Origin: Solen grandis
Lineage: Eukaryota > Mollusca > Bivalvia > Adapedonta > Solenidae
Length of the DNA stretch: 64,000 bases
Reading direction: 5' to 3'
Assembly (NCBI GenBank): GCA_021229015.1
Contig: CM037789.1
Location: 41,328,926 to 41,392,925, forward strand
Each line of letters opens with the position of its first letter. Within the stretch, counting starts at the first letter, position 1. The position numbers and the translations under genes are program-made. This document shows, piece by piece, positions 1 through 12,500 of the stretch. Under the pieces are notes generated by a model. The model ran no database searches. It was not told the DNA's origin and saw only the letters and a program-made list of their open reading frames with translations.

Positions 1-145
1 AGAAACTGCCTTAGCCTTTCCTTATTATAATCCTCCTGCTGTTTGGTCGACATTCCTTGATTGTAAAATTCCCTGACTTTTCCCTGACTTTTTCTGAATT
101 TCCAAATTTCCCTGACCAATTTCAAATTTCCCTGATTTTTCCCTG

Positions 146-255
146 ACATTGTGACTAGATTCCTTCTCCTTGGTGACATTTACAACTAGCCAAGTACATT
201 GTGACTAGATTCCTTCTCCTTGGTGACAACAACTAGCCAAGTACATTGTGACTGG
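146..255 (+). repeat. Short tandem duplication, about 50-bp unit
   Basis: ACATTGTGACTAGATTCCTT, CTCCTTGGTGACA...AACTAGCCAAGT occurs at 146 and 196, and a third unit starts at 243. Before it, TTTCCCTGA recurs many times (60-145). Confidence 0.75.
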
Positions 256-275
256 ACACTTGAGCACTTGTCCTT

Positions 276-530
276 GAGCACCTCCATTAAAGATACATCA
301 GTAAAATGGACAGTAAAGAACCATGAGAGCTAGCAAGTAATCTGCAGTTCATGCACATTTAGAAAATGTTTCTATATTTCAATACCAGTAAACAACACCA
401 AATTTGAGAAATTATGAAAAATTGGGAATGATTATTATTTGATGTTATTGATGTTATATATTATGAGCGTCATTGAATGATTATTTCTCTTGGAACCATT
501 TTCTATTCTGTCCTATCACTTTTATAAAAT
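276..530. other. No feature seen
   Basis: AT-rich sequence in or beyond GALNT intron 2; no coding or repeat structure recognised. Confidence 0.4.
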
Positions 531-1275
531 AAAACAAGAGCTGTCAGAGGACAGCATGCTCGACTATTCAAAATGCTTGTTGGTAAATCAAATGAAATAT
601 ATTTCAATTCTTGCCCTTCATATACCCTGTATATAATAATAGTCAAAACTGATATACCTTGATAGTCTGATACCCCTTAATATATTATGAAGTCTAAAAT
701 CAATCCCATGTCTAGTTACTGATACATTTATAAGCACAATAACACTGTGCATGCAAAACTTTAACCAAAAATCCAAGTTAGAAAAGGGCCATAATTTACA
801 TAAAATTTAGTCCAAAAGTTATCCTCCTTAGTTTTCTGATGCCCCTGAAGACACTCCTTAACTTTCTAGTCAATTTCACAAGCAATTTCGGAGATATAAG
901 CTGGATAGTAGCTTGAATGCAAAGATTTAACTAAAATTCTAAATTAAAAGGGGGTCATAATTTTTAATAAAGTCCATCATGTGTTATCTTCCTGTATAGT
1001 ATGATACTCCTAAACATATTAAAGATGTTTAAAATCAATCGCATGCCTGGACTCTGAGATATAAGCATGAAAGTAACTTGCATGCAAAATTTTAACCATA
1101 ATTTCTAAGTTAAAAAGAGGCCATAATTTGTAACATATTCCATCAAGAGTTATCTACCATGAAAGTATGATACCCCATAAACATATTAAAGAAGTTTCAA
1201 ATCAATGGCATGCCTGGATACTGAGATATAAGCATGATAGTATCTTGCATGCAAAACTTTAACCAAACTTGGCTA
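531..1275 (+). mobile_element. CAGAGGACAGC-family element, 3' truncated
   Basis: Starts AACAAGAGCTGTCAGAGGAC with AGCATGCTCGACTATTC, then repeated units ending GCATGCAAAACTTTAACCAA ... CTAAGTTAAAAAGGGGCCAT. It breaks off near 1275, where unrelated sequence begins. Confidence 0.6.
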
Positions 1276-3365
1276 TTCTTACCTACATAACAACAAGACT
1301 TGATCTGTCGGAGATGCCAATCATGCTTACATTGTGTCAACTTCAACTAGCTCTACAATGATGTGAAGGATTACCTCAAGTGAGATACCAAGGAAACGCT
1401 GTTTTGCTAGGGAGATTGAGAGGGTTCAAGTGTCCAAATAAAGGGTGTGGCAGGTAAACTCTTGCCTTTGTATACATCACATTTGGCCCCTACTTGCAGA
1501 TCATGGTTGACATTTGATCTGTGATCTCCAATAACTTAACTTTAGAATTTAGCAACAGAAACATTTTCATGTTAGCATAAGCCAGTGTAGTGGAGACGTG
1601 GAAAATGAAAGAATAATATGATAGGATGAGAAAGGACAATTCGAAGGAAATATTGATTTCATTCAATTCATTTACTTATTTCTATCTGTATGTTGGGAAA
1701 CTCTCTCTTCACCTTATACAGTTCCTGGGATGCACGGACAGACTTTACCCCCACCCCACTTTTTCAAGATTTGTTTGCAAATGCTTTAATAAGATAAAAT
1801 AAAAGATCATTTGTTATCCCTTGGTAACCTAATTCTTCTCATAAAAAACATCAATATCAACAACCAATTACTTCAAGACTCCCTATCTAGAGAATTACAC
1901 TGCATGCTGAGAGAACTGTCTCCAAAGGTGATTCCACCTAACCCTGATTAGTTAAATGTCATTAAATGAGCAATTTAATGTTGAAAGATCAATGCAAAAC
2001 CCATAACACAAACCATGGCATTGCATGGTAATCATTTTCACTGATGCTAGTTGTCAGGGAAATTCAATACCAGCATTATGTCTTCACCAATCAAACAAAA
2101 GCAAGTTCTAATTTCAAATGAGAGGACATTTCTTCCAGTAGTTTGCTTAATTATAGAATCTGGATAAATATTATATACATGTGTCATGAAGAAAATGGTA
2201 CTGAGTTATACAGCTTACTCGGTGAAATAATGGCGAAACATTGTTTTATAATTGTATTTAATTTTTTTTGGGGGGGGGGGGGGGGAGTACGTAATCGTTT
2301 GATATAAGCGCGTTTTGTTATTTATCATCTAACTGTGCATGCGGCTTATATATGGTATTACAACATAGTTTACTTTTTCCCGAACATAACCTAGTAATCT
2401 GCTTAAATAAAGTGCCTATTTCCAATTTTACACACATGCACATATTTAAAATGCTTCTTTACTTACACAAGGCACTGATAAATATTTCATTACATACTGA
2501 TGCACAGCTCACAGTATCAACCATTATTTATTACGAAGTATAAATATATATTCCCCAGTCTATATACCAGCCCTGTTATTTATCACAAATTTAGATTCAT
2601 CTAATATCAAGCCACATGGGGCTCTAATATTGGAGAATATTATCCAGATATTAGGGACCTCTGTCTTGTCTCAACACGGGATTACACTATGACTTTTATC
2701 TGTCCCCTGTAGAGTACTTCATAGGTCACTACTGATAGGAAAACTTTAATTCCTGGACCATTATTTATTTAACCCTTTCCCTCATATAGACTCATTTTGA
2801 CGCACTCAGTAGGTACCACATAAAGCCTGATCTGCAGAAAACCACAGATAAACCTTACCAAATTACTGCAGGCTATGGTTTTATGCTGTTCGCATAGGTC
2901 TTTTCATGGTGTCCTCTATGAGGGAAAGGGTTAAAAATAATAAGTTTTTATGAGGCCTATTACATACAAAATATGAAATCTTCTCCGCTATAATACTTTA
3001 AGCACTTTAATTCATATAAAGGTTTCCCCTTAAATCACTAAAACTCTTTACTCTAGGAATTTTATTTAAGTCTTCAAAGAAATATTTCCGTTCATAATGA
3101 TTTGCTTCTGTTTTCTAACAGACACAGCCTATAAAATCATATATTAAAAGTAATCTTCATCCCCTCATCTTAAAAATCTACTGAATAATGCTCTGCACTA
3201 ATAAGATAAACACAACAGTCATTAAGTAGAGGCAGAAGTATAAGGTGACACAATTATTCCCTCTCCCTTTATTCCTTTGTGTACTTTTTTTTTCAGTCGG
3301 TCATCGATAGTGAGAAAAGAAAGATATGAAGAAGCAGAAAACAATTTACTATAAACAGGACTTAC
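1276..3365. other. Intronic sequence downstream of GALNT exon 2
   Basis: No exon recognised. Contains a 17-base G run (2270-2286) and the MITE-like repeat at 2769-2934. The next GALNT exon must lie left of the window. Confidence 0.4.
2769..2934 (-). repeat. MITE-like repeat, shortened inverted copy
   Basis: The same termini (TTAACCCTTTCCCTCATATA ... AGGGAAAGGGTTAA) and body words as the copy at 57126, in reverse orientation and with the central part deleted. Confidence 0.65.
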
Positions 3366-3583
3366 TCTGGGTGCCTTATGTCTTTCAGAGATCGTTGTAG
3401 AGAGATTTTATCACTGGCAAAAGCATTAAATCCATTCACTTTATACAAGTCATTCTTCTGTTTCTCCTCCTCGGCACTCAGAATCACGGCCGCGCCCTGT
3501 TCCCCAGGCCCAGTCCGGGACTCATCCTCTGCAATGGCTTTATAGTCATGCCAGTCTACTTTCTTCAGCTCCTGCTCTCTCTT
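3366..3583 (-). CDS. GALNT: GALNT coding exon 2 (stem and start of catalytic region)
   Basis: Begins after a TCTTCTGTCAAA-complement acceptor with KREQELKKVDWHDYKAIAED and ends ...SLKDIRHPE before a GTAAGT donor. The motif F-N-x-x-x-S-(D/E)-x-I-x-L-x-R-(S/A)-(L/I)-x-D-(I/V/T)-R is the conserved entry to the GT27 catalytic domain; the usual next residue is the Cys encoded by the following exon. Confidence 0.85.
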
Positions 3584-6500
3584 CTGTCAAAAAGAAATAA
3601 ACAAAACAATGAATGACACCTTTTTTAATTTAATTTCAACTGAGAAATAAACCAAATAAAGGGAGCAATAGACAGTTGTCATGCTTAAAACATTTATAAA
3701 AGATCAAAGATGCAGTATAATGCTATTTTTTACTGAACATCAGACATTTTTAACTTCATAACCATGGCCAAAAAACAGATTTCATAGGCTGCATTTTTGC
3801 ATAATTACTAAAATAAAACTGGATAAACATCAAATTATTTTCAAAATGTTGGGCAACTGTAAAACTCACTTATAATCTGGGAGACTCAATTAATTCTGTC
3901 AGCTTTACCAAAGACATACTCAACAGATATGCAAAATGGTCCAAAATAACATTTAACTAGTGTCAAAAAAAGTAAAGAGGATTTGCACAAGATCTCCTGA
4001 GACACTAAACATCTTGTAGATGCTTAACAAACAGACACTTTACAGAATCCCTCATAAAGGAGATCTACAATCTAATGAGAGACAAACTACAGAGAAAAAT
4101 ATGCTACTGTGTTTTGATATAAAGTTTATCAGTAAATGCTACTGTGTTTTGATAAAAAGTTTATCAGTAAATGCTACTGTGTTTTGATAAAAAGTTTATC
4201 AGTAAATGCTACTGAGTTTTGATAAAGTTTATCAGTAAATGCTACTGGGTTTTGATAAGTTTATCAGTAAATGCTACTGAGTTTTGATATAAAGTTTATC
4301 AGTAAATGCTACTGTGTTTTGATATAAAGTTTATCAGTAAACTTTATATTAAAACATTGTAGTATATTATTCTATTTATCTTACATAAAGAGAAATCACA
4401 TGAAAAATATTCTATTTGTCTTACATAAAAAGAAAAAGTCTAAAAAATGTGCATATTAGGCAAATTACGACAGCGTATGTAAACAATAATGGGCAGAACA
4501 AAAACTGGTGTTAACAGGAAATAGTTCTTTATTTTTACTATTTATTTCTCAATCGTTTATGAATTCAATGTTTTTATTTACCTTTTACCAATAAAATGAA
4601 TCCTTTCCGTAACTGTATCTGATAGTTACACAGTGAAATTAACATAACTTTTATACATTTTAGTGATAGACCTGTTGTTCAAAAATCAACTAACTGATAA
4701 ACAGGCCAAGTTTATCAGGCAAGTGTTATCAGTCTTTGTTGCAGTAGATATAAGATAAATTTGGTTTAATTGGCAATACATTGTAAGAGAAAACTGAGTA
4801 TATTTATCATTGATATAAGCAATTGTATGTAATCTCACATTCACATGATCATACACATAACTTAAGGGCATATGTGACAGTTGCTACATTTTCTATATCG
4901 ACAAAGAAGGAAGATTTTAATTGTTCAATAGATTTTTTTTAAACATTGCATTATTATAGAGAATCATAAAAGAAACATTTTTAAGAAGAAAAAAATTGGG
5001 GGTCACCATCCTTCTTTTTGATTATCTGCCCCTGAATGTGATATTTTAGCACCTTTAGGTCATTTTCAGGGGCAGATAACTCAAATAATTGCAAACAACA
5101 CTGCATAAGTTTACCAAAAAAAAAAAAAATGTTCAGTTCTTTATTCCCTGTCTCTGTACAAAATTTGTAGAAATTTTATACTATGATCACTCATGCAAAT
5201 ATATATCAAATCTCTTCTTTAAAAAAAAAAAAAAAAGCAATACATTTACAGTTTTAAACATAACAAAACTTCTATGAGATCAATTGGTTTTAAATTTTTC
5301 ATAATGACTTGAAATGAAATCAAACATGATAGTAAGAAATTATAAATTTATCAGTAAAAATTAATTTGGAGTTATTGCTTTTGAAAATGCCTAAAAGTGC
5401 CCAAAATATCACATCTGGCAGATAATTTCAAAAAGTAGGACAGTGACCCCTATTTTTTTTTCATAAAAATGTTTTGATTCTCTGTAATCATGCAAAGTTT
5501 AAAAAAAAATCTATTGAGCAGTTAAAATTGTCCTTCTTTGTCTATATAGAAAATGTAGCAAACTGTTACATGTATACGCCCTTCTGATGATGACAGCATA
5601 TAATTCTCTTGACTTGCTCTTTTAACCTACGGAGTTGCAGATCTCTGTTAGGTTATTAGGTCTAATGAGTTGTTCAAAAACATGGATCATCTGAAATTAT
5701 TTAAAGGGATTTTTAATTGGTATTTCAAATTTTCAAAGGACTGGAGACTTTGTATTAGTTGTTAATTGATAAAATGAGTGTCCAATTCATTCTTAATGTT
5801 TTATTTGTATGTATGTGACATCTGTTTATCATTAAAGGAAGGCCGATCATAACTGGCAACAAACCACTAAATGTTTATTACATGGGCTTTAATCATAATG
5901 CACATCATCTAAACAACAAGAGCACCACATGTGGATGCCATATTGATTGCAATGTTTGTTTGGTTTGTTTTTTTTTTAAAAGGGGAAGAAAAATATCATC
6001 AAAATGGACCAAAGAGTTATGGCCCTTGATGGGAACAGTGAACAAGTATGTACAGAAAAGGCTTCTTAGTTTAGAAGTTATGGCTAAGGTTAAAGTTTAA
6101 AGGGAGATAAATTTGGTCAATATGGATCAAAGAGTTATGGTAAGATAAGATGGGAATGTTGCCTTTGTGATAATGAACAAGTAGAAGAGGTTTGATGACA
6201 GAAAATTTAATAGTTTAGAAGTTATGACCAAGGTTTAAAGTTTTTCACACTGACTACCCCTGTTTACAACACCAACAACGACACCAGAATGATGACAAAA
6301 CTTTTTTCTTTGAAAGAAAACTGAGCTAAAAACAGATTGAGTATATAAATAATTTCAAAATATTAATTGTGAGTTATATATATTTATTAAAGGCCCATTA
6401 TATTTCATTAAAATACAATTTTCATAAAAAAAGAAAAGATAAAATAACAATGACATATTGTAACCTAATGCAAATGATACATAATGTGCAACCGTCCCTG

Positions 6501-9500
6501 GTGGCCAAGTGGTTAGAGCTTCCGCCTCGGGTGCAGGGTGATCCCCAGCCGGGACATACCGAAGTCGTAAAAAATGGTACTGTTATAGCTCCCTTGCTTG
6601 GAGCTCAGCATATAAAGGTAGTTGCAGGACTGGTTGGCCCAGTGTCAGGATAATGTGACTGGGTGTGGTATCATGGCCCATGTTTATGGCGTGATACTGC
6701 AGTGTGGCAGCACTATATCTGTCTCAAGTAGACATCGTCTCCAAATGATTGAAATACTGTCAGTGAGATGTTCAACCCAACAAACAAACAAAAAAACATA
6801 ATGTGCAAAATTAATATCTTCAATAAAATAACAAATGCACTGAAACAGTTGACCAAATCACGCCATTTAGTATTTTGTATGGATGTCAAAATACTCTTTT
6901 TGTTTACATTTTGCATTGTTGAGTATTCCCGAAGTCATATCATAATCAGAAGTAATCGCCAAACCACAATTTGTTTATCTGCTATATCAATCTATGTACT
7001 CTTGATTCATTAATGGAGACATAGGGTAAGTCTATGGAAAAAACGTCAAGAGATATGCATAAAAATTATGCAAATCAGGTATTTGTGTAAACAATTGAAT
7101 GATCTTTTATACGAGATTCTTTCTCATATATGCATTGTAGTAATGTTGCATCTAATACACACATTTGGATTTTCTGTCCAAAGATTATACACTGATTTTG
7201 GAAAAATCATAAGCCATTAAATGAATGACTGTACTTGTGTAATTGTTATCATCCGAATTTTGACTTGACTTAGTATATATCCCAATAAATCATATGAATG
7301 TATGTTTTGTTAACTGATGTAAAAGTTACTTATGGTGTCCAATAATTTGCATAAAAAAGAAGTTATAATTAAGCTTATCTCATCCTTTAAATGAAATTTT
7401 AAAAGTTCTGAAAAACTGTATCCAAATTATATATTGATATATTTATATAGCAACAATACAGTGAGTGATGCATAATTATGTATAAATTCATTTAATTAAT
7501 TTAGGAATATTTAATGATCTCTCCTTCAAATCATGGTGTACAAGGGCTGATTGATAAATTCATGGAAATCTCCTCTCAAAAATTATTCTTCATCAAATCA
7601 CTTGAACACTCATATACAAGTAAAACAACTTATGTTCTCTTTAACTATCAGGTAGGTGAATAGATATTTAATACTTAAGAAGAATAAATGGTATCCATAG
7701 TAACCATTGATTGGTGATTTGAAGCACACTGTCATTTCCCATATTCTGAATTCATTAAAAGTCAACCATTAAGATTTCATTTTCATTATTTTTCTGTTAG
7801 AAAATATTAGTGTAAGACCTCTGTACTAAAAATATGCTAAAATTGTTTGTAGTTTGTATAAAATCAGCTATTGAGATTTGCAAAAATAACCCAGGTGAGA
7901 AGAGATAGACTGACTTCTCCCCTTTGCTATGATGTCATCAATAGACAATATTCTGCCAGCACTATATATATCGTATTGAACAATTCACAGATACTGTAAC
8001 TAATTTAATTTCAAGATGACAATGAACGATTAAGGGTGGCAATGTGTAGATCAATTGATTAATTTAATTACATTTATATAAAAATATTAAATATATTCTG
8101 CCGACTTTTTAAAACGGTCGCTAAATGTACTGAATACTGATATAGGGTGGGGTTGGGGGTACATGATGAAAAAAAAGTCATAAAAAATAAAAACAAAGTC
8201 AGTGACCCCCCCTATTTTTTTTCCTTTCAACAACACAAAGAACTAACAAAATACCAAGTATGGCAAAAAATGGGGGAACTCTAGCATGTATATATAATGC
8301 CTTTAAATAGAATAGTTACAGAAAAAGCAAAAGAATAATAAACACGCATAAACAAAACACCAAACTACATTTTTTATTGATTCTAACATAGCAGTTGACT
8401 TTTCACACAATATTTATTAGAACCAAGCTGGGTGAATTCTTGAAAAGATAACATTTATATAATTATCAATGCTTTTCTTTAATGAAATGGCTGAAAAATA
8501 TTGAAAATTAAATTCTATTTACAAACTATTTTTTAATTAGCAATACCATTAAACAACAAAATACACATATATGTTGGCAAAATAAGAATCACTAGATGCC
8601 CATGGGCAACATGTTAAGTCTGGGACCTTACTTGCAGCTTGGAGACATGAACCCAACTTTGTGCTCATTGAAGAAAATTTTACTCCAAATTATTTGAGAA
8701 CAATCAGTTGGACAAGCAAAACCATACTAGAAATTGTTTCTCATGCCAGAATTTTATTCCCCCCCCCCCATACTAACAGTCTAGCTGACGACCAGTCCTG
8801 CCTGTAACAGTGGCAGTTACAGGGTTTGGTAGTACACAGAGATAGATATACAACCATTTATCTCTTAGTGTGACCTTGACCTTGGAGCTAGGGACATGAC
8901 TCTTGTGTGTGTCACACTGTATCACTGAGACAATCTTTATTTGAGAATTCTGCTATCAATGTCTAAGTTACAGCCCAGACAAGCAAATCCATATGATGAT
9001 ACACATTAAAGTTCTAACAAACCCCACATACACCAAAACACCAGATTGATGTTGTCGTGGCTATATATCGATCTCCGCAAGATATATATCAAAAGATAAA
9101 ATGCAACAAAAAACCGGGAGTTTCAGCATGAACTGACAAAATGTTTACTGATATCATAATTAAGTTACTGCGGCAGGTAAATAAAATCTCTATTATGCTG
9201 ATTTCACTATGTGATAAAAGCAGAATAACAGAGACATGTGTTAACTATGCATTAGGGCAGTGTGTGTTGGGTACAGATCAAATGCAGCATGAGGTGCTGC
9301 CATTAAGAAACAATTCACAGCAGATATATTTCGGTACATCTTAAAAATCGAAACAGAAAACTACACATAAACATAACAATATGAGTGATATGATTTCATT
9401 TTGTTTGTATTTAAATACAGCTGAAAGTATTTTTAAACTTTAATAATTCCTTCATATTGGCTTTAAAACCCTCCTTCAATTTGACAGTAAATTTGTGGTT

Positions 9501-12500
9501 GATTGCTTACAATGACAATGTCAATCAGTCCCAAGTTCAAGCCAAACTGCCCCAGTTCAGGACTAGGATTCCACAAGAAGCTCGTAACTTCACATATTAC
9601 CCAGGAAATGTTCAGAACAGTTGTTGCTGGAGGATTATTGGACGGAAGATGTATTACTTTGGTCACTAAATTACAGTTCTATATGTCTATAATATCCATT
9701 TTCAATGCATGGTCTTCATGAGATTTCAGTTCTATGATATACCTAGCTCATTAAACATGTATATAAACTTTTTTGCAGTACAGATGATACAAGTCACAAG
9801 AAATGCCTCTATAAAGCAGCCAGTCATGGACATAGGAAGTACTTAACACAAAAGGCTGCTTAATGGGGGTCAAATTTATAACATCACATCTTCATGAAGT
9901 CTTAATTATGACTACTCCAAAAAAGAGAGAGGCCAAGTCAATGTATAAAAATAACTTATAAGGATACACTATATCAGCTTAAAATATGTGTTTAATTATG
10001 ATTTACAGAATGTTTAAATTAATTTTTCCGAAAAAATATTTAAAAGGTTTTCCTATATAAATCTACCAGTATGTAAATTCAAGTGACACCTGGGACAGAG
10101 TCAATTTTGACCCAAGTACTATGATTTGAAAAAAAGCTTGGTAGAGATCCATTTGACAATGCCACACACCAAATATATAAACTCCAGGCTTTGTAGTTTT
10201 TGACAAGAATATTTTCAAGTTTTTTTCTTTGTAAGTTTATGTTAAATCAAGTGAACCCTGGAGCAGTGTCAATTTTAACCCCAGGGTCATGATTTGAACA
10301 AACTTGGTAAAGGTCCACAAGGCAATGCCACACACCAAATTTCTTTCCTCTAGGCCTTGCGGTTTCAGAAAAGAAGATTTTTAAAAGTTAAACTTTTAAA
10401 ATTTATTTCTAGTTCCTGTGATCCAGATACACAATGAACCAGAACCATATGAACAACTTTGATAGAGCTTCATGCAAGGAACTTCACAGGCAAGTTTCAT
10501 CCAAATCTGGCCCATTGGATTCAGAGAAGATGTCGTTTGAAACAAGTGTGGACAACGTCCACCAGACAGCTATTGATACTAAAAGCTTACTTGAGCACTA
10601 TGTGCTCAGGTGAACAAACAAGAGGCCCATGAGGCCCTAAATCGCTCACCTGAGATAAATAGGTTGACCCAAGGAACATCTGTACCAATTTATTTTAAAA
10701 TCTGGCCAGTTGCTTTGAAGAAGATGATTTTTAAAGTTTTCATGTTTTTTTTTCTTTTTGTTGCCATGGCAACCAGAGTTCTATATGGATCAAGTTTATT
10801 TTAGCAACTTTTGTGAAGGTTGACCCAAGGATCATTTCTGCCAAATTTAATCAAATTCTGTCCAGTGGTTTCAGAGGAAATGTTGATTAAAGTTTTCCCA
10901 ATATACATATAAAGCAAATAAGCCCCACCCCTGGCGGCCATGTTTTTTACGGATCGGAATTTTTTTTACCAACTTTGGTAGAGGTTGTCCCAATGAACAT
11001 CTGTACCAATTTATTTTAAAATCTGGCCAGTAGTTTTGAAGAAGATGATTTTTAAAGTTTTCATTTTTTTTTTTCCTTTTGTTGCCATGGCAACCAGAGT
11101 TCTACATGGATCAAGTTTATTTTAGCAACTTTTGTGAAGGTTGATCCAAGGATCATCCCTGCCAAGTTTAATAAAATTCTGTCCAGTGGTTTCAGAGGAG
11201 ATGTTGTTTAAAGGTTTCTCTATATACATATAAGGCAAATAAGCCCCGCCCCTGGCGGCCATGTTTTTTTACGGATCAGAATAATTTTAGCAACTTTGGT
11301 AGAGGTTGATCCAAGGAATATCTGTACCAAATTATTTTGAAATCTGGCCAGTAGTTTTGAAGAAGATGATTTTTAAAGTTTTCATTTTTTTTTCTTTTTG
11401 TTGCCATGGCAACCAGAGTTCTACATGGATCAAGTTCATTTTAGCAACTTTTGTGGAGGTTGACCCAAGGATCATCCCTGCCAAGTTTAATCAAATTCTG
11501 TCCAGTGGTTTCAGAGGAGATGTTGTTTAAAGGTTTCTCTATATACATATAAGGCAAATAAGCCCCGCCCCTGGCGGCCATGTTTTTTTACGGATCAGAA
11601 TAATTTTAGCAACTTTGGTAGAAGTTGACCCAAGGAACATCTGTACCAAATTATTTTGAAATCTGGCCAGTAGTTTTGAAGGAGACGATTTTTAAAGTTT
11701 TCAAATTATTTTTCTTTTTGTAGCCATGGCAACCAGAGTTCTTCATGGATCAACTTTATTTTAGCAACTTTTGTAGAGCCTCACCCAAGGAACATTCCTG
11801 CCAAGTTTCATTAAATTCTGTCCAGCGGTTTCAGAGGAGATGTTGTTTAAAGCAAATTGTTGACGACGGACGACGGACAAAGGGCGATCACAAAAGCTCA
11901 CCTTCAGCACGTTGTGCTCAGGTGAGCTAAAAAGGTTAATGACACAGTAGGGATATGAGTATTTGAAAAGTACAACAATTTACTGTTTAAAGGAATACGC
12001 TCGGCTGAAATGAAAATTTAACCATCAACAAACCTTTTAGTGTAGATCACTTTGACATGACTTTCATTTTTATATACGCTATATTTGTGAAGATATCACT
12101 GTTTAAAGTTTGTGATTTCGATCGGCTATGGCCGCCGCCATCTTTGTTCATGTTTACCTTTCTGTGACGTCACAAATACCCATTGAACCATATCCCGATC
12201 GATGAGTGCGATTAATAGGGGTTGTGATAAAAGCATTAAAGGAATACGCTCGGCTGATTACAACTAGGTTTCAATTGAAAGATATTGATGTAAATAAGCC
12301 AATTAAATTTCTCATTTCATTGAATCAATCGTAATAAGGAAGAAATTGTAAGTTAAAGATGTCTATTTAAACCAATTTGATCTGCGATATTTTTTATTTC
12401 TATAATACATCTTTGTCATTTTTACTGTGAAATGCTTGCAACTGCGGTTATTGAAAAGTTGTGTGGTGTTAAACTGATTGGATAAGAAATCACTGGCAAG

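Larger units (their letters stand above)
5587..10074. other. GALNT intron 1, mixed repeat sequence
   Basis: Holds a possible further non-autonomous element at 5918-6300 (AACAACAAGAGCACCACATG), SINE A (6492), the mariner fragment (7541) and the 8593 fragment. At 9455-9670 three frames are open at once without any recognised domain. Otherwise AT-rich and featureless. Confidence 0.4.

Noticed and set aside
4100..4340. Regular repeats resembling a CRISPR array
   Set aside because: Units are directly adjacent with no unique spacers, and the genome is eukaryotic. It is a minisatellite.
6369..6653. 94-codon plus-strand frame
   Set aside because: The C-terminal half is a SINE with a tRNA-like head; the N-terminal half is AT-rich intron.
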